Part shown: in pieces, positions 7,438 through 14,921 of the stretch
Position numbering within the stretch: position 1 is the first letter of the stretch
How the letters are laid out: each line of letters starts with the position of its first letter
Origin: Desulfocurvus sp.
GTDB taxonomy: Bacteria; Desulfobacterota; Desulfovibrionia; Desulfovibrionales; Desulfovibrionaceae
NCBI GenBank assembly: GCA_020692325.1
Contig: JAIMKR010000015.1
Span: forward strand, 1 to 39,096
DNA: 39,096 nt
Reading direction: 5' to 3'
The notes under the pieces: model-generated
Database searches by the model: none
Seen by the model: only the letters and a program-made list of their open reading frames with translations
What the model was told of the DNA's origin: nothing
Made by a program: the position numbers and the translations under genes

Positions 7438-8265
7438 ATGACCGCGTATGTGCATCAGATCGACCCCAAGGAAGCGGCGCGATTTCTCGACGAGGCGCGC
7501 CTGGGCTCCCGAACCCTGCTCGACGTGCGCCAGGACTTTGAATACGCCGAGAACCATCTTCCCGGCGCCACGCACATCCCGCTGCCCGAACTTTCCGAGC
7601 GTTTGGACGAGCTGGACCGCAACCTGCCGCTGCTCGTCTATTGCCACTCGGGAATGCGCAGTCTGGCGGCCGCCAACATGTTGGTCGGGCAGGGTTTTCG
7701 CGACATCATGAGCCTGCGCGGCGGCATCATGGCCTGGAACGGCGCGCTGGCCCTGGGTCCCGTCGATCTCGGCATGGTCTCGCTGGACGCCGCGGATGGC
7801 CCGGAGTCGTTGCTGGAACGCGCCTGGGGCATGGAGCTGGCGTTGGAGCAGTTCTATGGCGCGCTGGCCGGACGGGCGGCGGATGCCGAACTTTCGGCCT
7901 TGTTCCGCAAATTGGCCGGTTTCGAGCAGCGCCACCGTCGCACCCTCGTGGAGATCTGGAAGCGCCTCGACGATGGCCAGGTGGAGGCCTTCGAGGAGCG
8001 CGCCAAGGCGTCCGTCACTCCGGGCGTGCTGGAGGGCGGCGTGCCGGCGCGGGACTATCTCGGCCTCATGAGCGATCCCGCCAACTCCGCCGAGGCCCTC
8101 GAATTGGCCATGGCCGTGGAGGCCCAGGCGCAGGACCTTTATTTGCGCCGCGCGGCCAGAACGGACGATCCCGACATGCGGCGCACGCTCACGCTGCTGG
8201 CCGAGGAGGAGCGCGCGCACCTCAAGGTGCTGGGCGTTTTTCTTGACGGACGCGGACGTCTTTAA
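7438..8265 (+). CDS. Rhodanese-ferritin-like (rubrerythrin-type) fusion protein
   Basis: 275-residue cytosolic protein with two domains. Residues 8-110 are a rhodanese domain, with the catalytic loop YCHSGMRS (Cys69) and the GGIMAW end motif, which moves sulfane sulfur through a cysteine persulfide. Residues 125-270 are a ferritin-like four-helix domain with ELALEQFYGALA, FRKLAGFEQRH, LELAMAVEAQAQDLYLRRA and EEERAHLKVL, supplying the repeated Glu and ExxH residues expected of a di-iron site. No rubredoxin CxxC tail is present. The start follows AAGGAG by six bases. Fusions of this kind occur in anaerobes and suggest sulfur transfer coupled to oxidative-stress handling, which is inference. The stop overlaps the end of the convergent EamA gene by four bases. 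Confidence 0.85.
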   Translation: MTAYVHQIDPKEAARFLDEARLGSRTLLDVRQDFEYAENHLPGATHIPLPELSERLDELDRNLPLLVYCHSGMRSLAAANMLVGQGFRDIMSLRGGIMAWNGALALGPVDLGMVSLDAADGPESLLERAWGMELALEQFYGALAGRAADAELSALFRKLAGFEQRHRRTLVEIWKRLDDGQVEAFEERAKASVTPGVLEGGVPARDYLGLMSDPANSAEALELAMAVEAQAQDLYLRRAARTDDPDMRRTLTLLAEEERAHLKVLGVFLDGRGRL

Positions 8266-9164
8266 CCCTGGCGTTTTTGCGTCATGTTGCCGGCGAGGAT
8301 GAGCGCGAGTCCGGCGTACGTCGTGGCGTGGATGTCCTCGCCCAGGATGAAGTGGATGAGCACGAGCGAGAGGAAGGGCGAGAGGAAGATGAGGTTGCCG
8401 ATGCGCGCCGTGGATTCGGTCAGCCGCATGGCGAACAGCCACAACACGAAACTCACGCCCATCTCGAACACGCCCACGTAGCAGGCGGCGGTGAGCCCGG
8501 CCGCGTTGACGGCCGGCGGGCCGGAGGTGGCGAGAGCCGTGCAGAGGATCAGCGGCAGCGCCGCGGCGAAGTTGACGAACAGCGCCACGACGGGGTCTGT
8601 GGTGTTTTTCGTGTTGCCGATCCAGTATAGCGCCCAGATGACGGTGCTGAGCAGCGCGAGGCCGACGCCGAGCGGGCTGCCCAGGCCGAAACCGGTCAGG
8701 TCGCCCTGGGTCGAGAGCAGCACCACGCCGGCGTAGCTCACGCAGATGGCGGCGAGGTCTCGGCCCGTGAGCTTCTGTCCCAGCAGCGGCGCGGAGAGCA
8801 ATGACAAGGCGATGGCCCAGGTGTAGTTGAGGGGCTGGGCCACCTGCGCGGGCAGCAGCGCGTAGGCCTTGAACAGCACGAGATAGTAGAGGAACGGGTT
8901 GAGCGCCCCGAGCAGCGCGTTGCGGGCGACATCGCGTCGCGTCATCTTTCGCAGCAGGCCCAGCTTGCCCTGCGCCGTGAGAATGACGAGGAGCGTGGCC
9001 ACGGACACGGCGTCGGCCACGAGCAGCAGCTGCACGTGGTCCATGCGTGCGAGGGCGATTTTGAAGGCCGTGGCCACTGTGCTCCAGATGAGCACCGTGG
9101 CGAGGCCGAAGCAGTACGCCCGCCGCTGGCGCGGGATCGTCGCCGCGTCCGTGGCCGTGAACAC
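8262..9164 (-). CDS. EamA/DMT superfamily transporter
   Basis: 300-residue inner-membrane protein with about ten hydrophobic segments arranged as two EamA repeats (residues 17-145 and 160-295). Typical signatures include the first segment FGLATVLIWSTVATAFKIAL, the end of repeat one LNYTWAIALSLLSAPLLGQKLTGRD, and the end of repeat two LSPFLSLVLIHFILGEDI followed by GLALILAGN. The family exports metabolites such as amino acids; the substrate is unknown here. It starts six bases after the LOG-family gene, so the two are probably co-transcribed. Confidence 0.87.
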   Translation of the reverse strand: MFTATDAATIPRQRRAYCFGLATVLIWSTVATAFKIALARMDHVQLLLVADAVSVATLLVILTAQGKLGLLRKMTRRDVARNALLGALNPFLYYLVLFKAYALLPAQVAQPLNYTWAIALSLLSAPLLGQKLTGRDLAAICVSYAGVVLLSTQGDLTGFGLGSPLGVGLALLSTVIWALYWIGNTKNTTDPVVALFVNFAAALPLILCTALATSGPPAVNAAGLTAACYVGVFEMGVSFVLWLFAMRLTESTARIGNLIFLSPFLSLVLIHFILGEDIHATTYAGLALILAGNMTQKRQG

Positions 9165-9169
9165 GACGG

Positions 9170-9826
9170 CTAGAGCACCACGCGTTGGCGGATGTGCTCC
9201 ACGGCCTCCTCGCTGGAATCGGTGACCAGGAACAGGTCCAGGTCCTTCTCCTTGCAGAAGCCGCCGGCCACCAGCTGCGTGCGGAACCAGTCGATGAGCC
9301 CGCTCCAGTAGTCCTTGCCCATGAGCACGATGGGGAAACCCTTGATGCGCTTGGTCTGGATGAGCACCAGGGCCTCGGAGAGCTCGTCGAGGGTGCCGTA
9401 GCCGCCGGGCATGGCGATGTAGGCCATGGCATATTTGATGAACATGAGCTTGCGGATGAAGAAGTAGCGGAAGTCGCTGCGTATGTTGAGATACTCGTTG
9501 TATTTTTGTTCCAGGGGCAGATGGATGTGCAGTCCCACCGACTTGCCGCCGGCCTCCAGAGCACCGCGGTTGCCGGCCTCCATGAGGCCCGGGCCGCCGC
9601 CGGTGATGACTGCGAATCCGGCCTCCACGAGCTTGTGCGCGAGGTCGCGGGTCTTCTCGTAGAGTGGGTCGCCCTCCTTGACGCGGGCGGAGCCGAACAC
9701 GGACACCGCGGGGCCGAGATCGCTCAGTGTCTCGAAACCGTCAACGATTTCGGAGAGAATTTTGAAGAGCCGCCAGGACTCCTGCATGGAGAGGTCGTCG
9801 ATGAGGTATTGTTTGGAAGTAGCCAT
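9170..9826 (-). CDS. LOG family protein (TIGR00730, Rossmann fold)
   Basis: 218-residue protein with the nucleotide-binding segment AVITGGGPGLMEAGNRGA (about 72-88) and the family motif PGGYGTLDE (140-148). LOG proteins are nucleotide 5'-monophosphate phosphoribohydrolases or nucleosidases, the lysine-decarboxylase label being historical. This one is the longer form, with an N-terminal helix of about 35 residues. The start MATSKQYLIDDL is chosen by family fit; the ribosome site is weak (GGAG about 14 bases upstream). It precedes the EamA gene in the same direction. Confidence 0.87.
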   Translation of the reverse strand: MATSKQYLIDDLSMQESWRLFKILSEIVDGFETLSDLGPAVSVFGSARVKEGDPLYEKTRDLAHKLVEAGFAVITGGGPGLMEAGNRGALEAGGKSVGLHIHLPLEQKYNEYLNIRSDFRYFFIRKLMFIKYAMAYIAMPGGYGTLDELSEALVLIQTKRIKGFPIVLMGKDYWSGLIDWFRTQLVAGGFCKEKDLDLFLVTDSSEEAVEHIRQRVVL

Positions 9827-10002
9827 TGGCGTGTCTCTCGCTCCTCGAATAGTGGTTGCGGCCGGGCAAGGTCTTTGGCTAACATGCCCGGCCCAGGGAC
9901 CAGCCTTGTACATGGATTCGGCCGGAAACGAAAGAGGCGCGCGCCGCGGACGACGCGCGGACCCCACCGGCGCAACGTTCAACGCGGGGAAACCATAAAG
10001 CC

Positions 10003-11619
10003 ATGAAGATCAATTTTCTGGGCGCGGCCCAGGGAGTCACCGGCTCCTGCTACATTCTGGAAACCGGCGGGCATCGGTTTTCGGTCGACTGCGGTATGCA
10101 TCAGGGCAACGCGGAGATCGAAAAGCGCAATCTGAACACGGACTCCTACCGGCCGTCCATGCTGGAATTCGTCCTCATCACCCACGCCCACATCGACCAC
10201 ATCGGCCTTTTGCCGCGCATCGTGGCCAAGGGCTTCAAGGGGCCCATCTACGCCACGCCGCCCACGCGCGACCTCATGCAGATCCTCCTGCTCGACAGCG
10301 CGCACATTCAGGAAATGGAGGCCGAGCAGCAGAACCGCCGCCGGCAGCGCCACGGCGGGAACAAGCCCACCGAGCCGCTGTACACCACGGATGACGCGAC
10401 CAAGGTCTTTCCGCTCATCAAGACCATCGAATACGACAAGCCCTTCGAGCCCGCTCCGGGCATCCGCGTCACCTATCACGACGCCGGGCACATCCTCGGC
10501 TCGGCCTTCATCGAGATGGAGTACGAGGAGGAGGGCAAGCACACGCGCATCATCTTCTCCGGCGACCTGGGGAGGCCTGGACAGCTCATTCTGCGCGGCC
10601 CCAAGAAGGGCAACGGCGACCACACCGACTATCTGTTCATGGAGTCCACTTACGGCGACCGCGACCACAAGAGCGCGGAGAACAGCCGCGAGGAGCTGGC
10701 CGCAGCCATCGCCTACAGCTACAAGAACCACGAGAAGGTCATCATTCCGGCCTTCGCCGTGGAGCGCACCCAGCAGATCCTGTACACGCTCTTTCTGCTC
10801 GATCAGGAGGGCAAGCTGCCCAAGGATATGCCCATCTATCTGGACAGTCCGCTGGCCATTCGCGCCACGGAGATTTTCCGCAGCCACCCCGAGTACTTCG
10901 ACGACAAGACCCAGCAGCTCATCCGCGACGGCAAGGACCCGCTTTCCCTGCCCAACCTGCGCTTCAGCCAGACGGCCGAGGAATCGCGCGCGCTGAACAC
11001 CATGCCCGGCTCGGCGATCATCATCTCCGCCAGCGGCATGGCCAACGCCGGGCGCATCCGGCATCACCTGCGCCACAACCTGTGGCGCAAGGGTGCGAGC
11101 ATCGTGTTCTGCGGCTACCAGGGCGAGGGCACGCCGGGCCGCAAGATCGTGGACGGGGCCAAGCGGATCACCATCTTCGGCGAGGAAGTGGCTGTGGCGG
11201 CCAAGGTGTTCACCATCGGCGGCTTCTCCGCCCACGCCGGCCAGTCGGAGATTCTGCAGTGGCTCAAGAGTTTCGACGGCAAGGACACCAAGGTCATCCT
11301 GGTGCACGGCGAGGTGCGCGCCCTGGACGCCCTGTCCGGCATCATCCGCGACAAGCTCGCCATGGAGGTCCACGTTCCGGCCTACCTGGAGGAGCTGACG
11401 CTGGCGCCCGGCAAGGGCATGGTGCCCGTGGTGAACGAGGCCAAGGCCGAGCCGCGCATCGATTGGGAATTCCTGCTCTCCGACGCGGAGCACCTCCACG
11501 CCGAGTTCAGAAAGCGCATCGCGCTGGCCAAGGACAAGCCCTGGGTGGCGCAGACCGAACTGCGCGACCGCCTGCTCGACGTGAACCGCAAGGTTCTGGA
11601 GCTGATAAGCGAGCTGTAG
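10003..11619 (+). CDS. Metallo-beta-lactamase/beta-CASP RNase-type protein
   Basis: 538-residue zinc-dependent nuclease-like protein of the CPSF73/beta-CASP group. Motif 1 is the SVDCGMHQG region; motif 2 is THAHIDHIG (His61, His63, Asp65, His66); motif 3 is HDAGHILGSA; motif 4 is FSGDLGRPG. The beta-CASP domain follows (about 220-400), with FMESTYGDRDH, PAFAVERTQQILY and SASGMANAGRIRHHL. RMMBL-type residues close the active site (GGFSAHAGQSEIL, VHGEVRA). The family cuts or degrades RNA. A C-terminal tail of about 70 residues is helical and rich in charges. It leads a four-gene operon, the next gene starting one base after its stop. Confidence 0.9.
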   Translation: MKINFLGAAQGVTGSCYILETGGHRFSVDCGMHQGNAEIEKRNLNTDSYRPSMLEFVLITHAHIDHIGLLPRIVAKGFKGPIYATPPTRDLMQILLLDSAHIQEMEAEQQNRRRQRHGGNKPTEPLYTTDDATKVFPLIKTIEYDKPFEPAPGIRVTYHDAGHILGSAFIEMEYEEEGKHTRIIFSGDLGRPGQLILRGPKKGNGDHTDYLFMESTYGDRDHKSAENSREELAAAIAYSYKNHEKVIIPAFAVERTQQILYTLFLLDQEGKLPKDMPIYLDSPLAIRATEIFRSHPEYFDDKTQQLIRDGKDPLSLPNLRFSQTAEESRALNTMPGSAIIISASGMANAGRIRHHLRHNLWRKGASIVFCGYQGEGTPGRKIVDGAKRITIFGEEVAVAAKVFTIGGFSAHAGQSEILQWLKSFDGKDTKVILVHGEVRALDALSGIIRDKLAMEVHVPAYLEELTLAPGKGMVPVVNEAKAEPRIDWEFLLSDAEHLHAEFRKRIALAKDKPWVAQTELRDRLLDVNRKVLELISEL

Positions 11620-11620
11620 G

Positions 11621-12220
11621 ATGCGCATCATCGCTGGCGAATACGGCGGACGCGCCATCCGCACGGTGGAGGGGCCGGGCTACCGGCCCGCCACCAACAA
11701 GGTCCGGCAGGCCGTGTTCTCCATGTTGGAGGCGCGCGGCGTGGATTGGGCCGGCTGTTGGGTGCTGGACCTCTTCGCCGGCAGCGGCTCCCTGGCCCTG
11801 GAAGCCGTGAGCCGCGGCGCGGCGGCGGCCTGGCTCATGGACAAGAATCCGCGAGCCGTGGCCGCCATCAAAGCCACTCTGCGCGATTTCCGTGTGCCGG
11901 CCGGGCGGGTGCGCGTGTTGTTCGGCGACCTGCTCAAGACGTTGGCCCGGCCGGCGGAGGTCCCTTTCGACGTGGTCTTCGTGGATCCGCCGTATGGGCA
12001 CGATCTGCTGCCACCGGCGCTGGAGAGGGCCGTGGCCGGCGGCTGGATCGCCGACGGCGGCTTTGTGCTCGCCGAGGTTGAGGCCAAGTGTGATTTCGCC
12101 GGACGGATTCCGGCCCAACTCATCCCGCAGAACGACAAGCTCTACGGGCAGACGAGGATACTGCTGTGGCGGAATACAATCCCCGACTCGCCGTCTACCC
12201 CGGCACCTTCGATCCGCTGA
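11621..12220 (+). CDS. rsmD: 16S rRNA (guanine(966)-N2)-methyltransferase
   Basis: 199-residue SAM-dependent methyltransferase that modifies G966 of 16S rRNA during 30S assembly. It starts with MRIIAGEYGGR, has the RPATNKVRQAVFSML segment typical of RsmD, the SAM-binding LDLFAGSGSLALEAVSRGA (about 49-67) and the catalytic FVDPPYG (DPPYG at 122-126). Its last 55 bases overlap the start of coaD in another frame, and the last 15 or so residues (PDSPSTPAPSIR) look unconserved. rsmD followed by coaD is a common bacterial gene pair. Confidence 0.93.
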   Translation: MRIIAGEYGGRAIRTVEGPGYRPATNKVRQAVFSMLEARGVDWAGCWVLDLFAGSGSLALEAVSRGAAAAWLMDKNPRAVAAIKATLRDFRVPAGRVRVLFGDLLKTLARPAEVPFDVVFVDPPYGHDLLPPALERAVAGGWIADGGFVLAEVEAKCDFAGRIPAQLIPQNDKLYGQTRILLWRNTIPDSPSTPAPSIR

Positions 12221-12693
12221 CGCGCGGCCACATGAGCCTCATTTTCCGGGGGCTGCGGCTGTTCGACAACGTCATCTTCGCCGTGGCGGACAGCACGCCC
12301 AAACACACCTGCTTCTCCTGGGAGGAGCGGGTGGAGATGGCGCGCGCCACCTTCGCCGGCGAACCGCGCATCATCGTGGAGGGCTTCCACGGCCTGCTCA
12401 TGGACTACGTGGAGCATCGGGGGGCCGGGGCCATTTTGCGCGGCCTGCGCGCCGTGTCGGACTTCGAGTACGAGTTCCAGATGGCGCTGATGAACCGCCG
12501 CCTCTCGCGCGAGGTGCAGACCGTCTTCCTTATGACCGACTACAACTGGATGTACCTCAGCTCCACCATCGTGAAGGAGGTGGCGCTCAACGGCGGCAAC
12601 GTCAAGGGGCTCGTCTCCGAGCCGGTGCTGTCCAAGCTGACGGAGAAATACCGATTCATGCTGAATGAGGAGAAAGGGGAGCCGCACTCGTGA
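12166..12693 (+). CDS. coaD: Phosphopantetheine adenylyltransferase
   Basis: 175-residue enzyme of coenzyme A synthesis that joins 4'-phosphopantetheine and ATP to form dephospho-CoA. It has the nucleotidyltransferase motif YPGTFDPLTRGH near the N-terminus, the RGLRAVSDFEYEFQMALMN segment and the C-terminal YLSSTIVKEVALNGG (ISSTxxR/K motif). It starts with GTG at 12166, nine bases after a GAGGA site inside rsmD, giving a 55-base overlap. Its stop overlaps the miaA GTG start (GTGA). Confidence 0.94.
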   Translation: MAEYNPRLAVYPGTFDPLTRGHMSLIFRGLRLFDNVIFAVADSTPKHTCFSWEERVEMARATFAGEPRIIVEGFHGLLMDYVEHRGAGAILRGLRAVSDFEYEFQMALMNRRLSREVQTVFLMTDYNWMYLSSTIVKEVALNGGNVKGLVSEPVLSKLTEKYRFMLNEEKGEPHS

Positions 12694-13619
12694 CCAAGTC
12701 CCTGCGCGCCGTGTGCATTCTGGGACCCACTGGCTCCGGCAAGACCGAGGCGGCCCTCGTGTTGGCCCGGTCCATACCCGTCACGGTCATCAATTATGAC
12801 TCCCGGCAGATCTACGCGGACTTTCCCATCGTCACAGCCCAGCCGGAGCCCCTCGAGACGGCCCAGTGCCCGCACGAACTCTATGGTTTTCTGCCCACGG
12901 CCCAGGCCATGACCGCCGCGCGTTTCGCCGAGCTCGCCAGGGAGCGCATCGCAGCGGTCCACGAAACCGGACGCGCGGCTGTGCTCGTCGGCGGGACCGG
13001 GCTGTACGTGCGCGCCCTGGAGCAGGGCCTCGCCGACATTCCCCCCGTCGCGCCGGAGGTGCGCGCCTGGGTGCTGGAGCGCATGGCCCGCGAGGGCAGC
13101 CACACCCTGCACGCCGATCTGGCCAAGGATGATCCCGAAACCGCCGCGCGCCTGCATCCCAACGACACGCAGCGCATCACCCGGGCGTTGGAGGTGCTGC
13201 TGGGCACCGGGCGCACGCTGTCCTCCTGGTTCGCCGAGCAGAAACGCGGCGATGGCGACGTGGCGCTGTGCAAAATTGGCGTCTCGGCCACGCTGGACGA
13301 GCTGCTGCCCCGGCTGGACGCGCGTATCGTGCGGATGCTGGAGCGCGGGGCCATCGAGGAGGTGCGCGCCGCCTATGCGAAGACGCCGGACCGCGAGGCG
13401 CCGGGGTTCACGGGCATCGGCTGCGCGGAGCTGCTGGCGCACATCCTCGGCGAGGCCGATTTGGGGGAGACGCGTGCGCGCTGGCTGCACAACACGCGCG
13501 CCTACGCCAAGCGGCAGCTCACCTGGTTCGCCAAGGAAAAGGACGTGCGCTGGGTGCGGGCCGAGGGTTTCGACCGCCTGCCGGGTCTTGTGCGCACCTG
13601 GGCCAAAGCGTTTGAGTGA
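12690..13619 (+). CDS. miaA: tRNA dimethylallyltransferase
   Basis: 309-residue enzyme that adds the dimethylallyl group to A37 of tRNAs reading UNN codons. It shows the P-loop GPTGSGKTEAALVLA (about 10-24), the DSRQIYADFPIVTAQP segment, VGGTGLYVRAL and the C-terminal TRAYAKRQLTWFAKEKDVRW. The start is GTG, overlapping the coaD stop by four bases. It is the last gene of the operon; no clear plus-strand terminator follows. Confidence 0.95.
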   Translation: MTKSLRAVCILGPTGSGKTEAALVLARSIPVTVINYDSRQIYADFPIVTAQPEPLETAQCPHELYGFLPTAQAMTAARFAELARERIAAVHETGRAAVLVGGTGLYVRALEQGLADIPPVAPEVRAWVLERMAREGSHTLHADLAKDDPETAARLHPNDTQRITRALEVLLGTGRTLSSWFAEQKRGDGDVALCKIGVSATLDELLPRLDARIVRMLERGAIEEVRAAYAKTPDREAPGFTGIGCAELLAHILGEADLGETRARWLHNTRAYAKRQLTWFAKEKDVRWVRAEGFDRLPGLVRTWAKAFE

Positions 13620-13649
13620 CGCTTGAGGAAAAACGTCAAGGGACGCCAT

Positions 13650-13679
13650 AAAAAAAGGCGCGGACCTTACGCCCGCGCC
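13650..13679 (-). terminator. Terminator of the dsbD/alcohol dehydrogenase operon
   Basis: Stem ggcgcgg / ccgcgcc followed on the minus strand by seven T residues, about 30 bases after the dehydrogenase stop codon. Confidence 0.8.
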
Positions 13680-13708
13680 CATTCCCGTAATACTCTGGAG
13701 TTTTTCGA

Positions 13709-14905
13709 CTATCTTTCGAACACACCCTGGAACACCGCGCGCACGTCCGCTTCGGCGAAATGCACCGGCGTGTTCAGAAACTGACGCGAGCCGGTGAGCT
13801 GCATGGCGCTGGCCACGTAATCCTCCACGTGCGCGGCGGAAAAACCCAGTTCCTCGCCGGTCAGCCCGGCGAGCCCCACGCCTTCCAGCAGGGCCTGCAA
13901 CCCCAGCAGGAAGGGATGCCCGTCCTCGCCGTCTTCCTCCTCAGCCCCAAAGCCCATGGCCACGGCCAGGTTGAGCGTGCGCTCGGCCGCCTCCTCGTCC
14001 TGTTCCTTGGCGAGTTGGATGAAGCGCTTGAAGAACGGGCGCGAGAGCAGCACCAGCCCGGCCCCGTGCTGGGAGGCGTGGTTGCTTCCGCTGAAGGAAT
14101 ACTCCATGCCGTGCTGGGCGATGGGCGAGGACAGCGAAAGGCTCATGCCCGCCGCCGTGCTTGCCCAGGCCAGCGCCGTGCGAGCGCCGATGTCGTCGCC
14201 GTGGGCCACGGCCTGTGGCAGAAAGCGCGTCACCAAGTGCGCGGCGTCCAGGCACATCATGTCGCTCATGGGCTGGCGCGCGGTGGAAAGGAAGCACTCC
14301 GCCGCGTGGAAGAAGGCGTCCATGCCCGTGATGGCCGTCATGCGCGGGGGCACGGAGAGCGTCAGCTTCGGGTCCACGATGGACAGCGTGGGGTAGAAGG
14401 CCGGATGCACGAAGCCGCGTTTGCCGGGCGCGCCGCAGAGCACGGCCACGCAGTTGCCCTCGGTGCCGGTGCCGGCGGTGGTGGGAATGGCCACAAGCGG
14501 CGCTCCCTTGGCCTCCGGTCCATAGGTTCCGGCGCTCATGGCGTCCCAGAAGGGCGCGTCGCTCGTGGCGGCGAGGCTTGCGCACTTGGCCGAGTCGATG
14601 ACGCTGCCGCCGCCGATGGCCACGAGGAAATCGGCCCCCATGTCGCGGAATTTTTTCGCGGCGGCGTCCACGTCCTCCACGCGGGGATTGGCGCGCACGC
14701 CGTCGAAAACCACGGACATGACGCCGCGCGCGGAGAGCAGGCCCTGCACGCGGGAGAGATAGCCCTGCCGCAGGATGTTGCCGCTCTGTCCAATGAGGAT
14801 GAGCGCCTTTTTGCCGGTGGGCAGCAATGGCGTCTTTTCCAGCTCGGCCAGACGGCCGGGGCCGAAAACGATGGGCGTGGGCACCCGGAAGGTGAACGAA
14901 AGCAT
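13709..14905 (-). CDS. Iron-containing alcohol dehydrogenase
   Basis: 398-residue member of the group III (iron-activated) alcohol dehydrogenase family, which interconverts alcohols and aldehydes with NAD(P)H. The N-terminal nucleotide domain has VFGPGRL, LIGQSG, VFDGVRANPR and VAIGGGSVIDSAK. The TTAGTGTEGN segment follows. Metal ligands are expected from GMDAFFHAAECFLS (Asp and His) and from two His in AQHGMEYSFSGSNHASQHG. An acidic insert (FGAEEEDGEDG) interrupts the C-terminal helical domain. It lies 16 bases after dsbD and is probably co-transcribed. The substrate cannot be read from sequence. Confidence 0.88.
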   Translation of the reverse strand: MLSFTFRVPTPIVFGPGRLAELEKTPLLPTGKKALILIGQSGNILRQGYLSRVQGLLSARGVMSVVFDGVRANPRVEDVDAAAKKFRDMGADFLVAIGGGSVIDSAKCASLAATSDAPFWDAMSAGTYGPEAKGAPLVAIPTTAGTGTEGNCVAVLCGAPGKRGFVHPAFYPTLSIVDPKLTLSVPPRMTAITGMDAFFHAAECFLSTARQPMSDMMCLDAAHLVTRFLPQAVAHGDDIGARTALAWASTAAGMSLSLSSPIAQHGMEYSFSGSNHASQHGAGLVLLSRPFFKRFIQLAKEQDEEAAERTLNLAVAMGFGAEEEDGEDGHPFLLGLQALLEGVGLAGLTGEELGFSAAHVEDYVASAMQLTGSRQFLNTPVHFAEADVRAVFQGVFER

Positions 14906-14921
14906 CGTGCCTCCTTACTGG

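Noticed and set aside
9856-9885. Plus-strand promoter TTGCGG-18-TAACAT before the beta-CASP gene, overlapping an 8-bp GC hairpin
   Set aside because: The -35 is poor and the spacer is 18 bp; kept only as a weak possibility.
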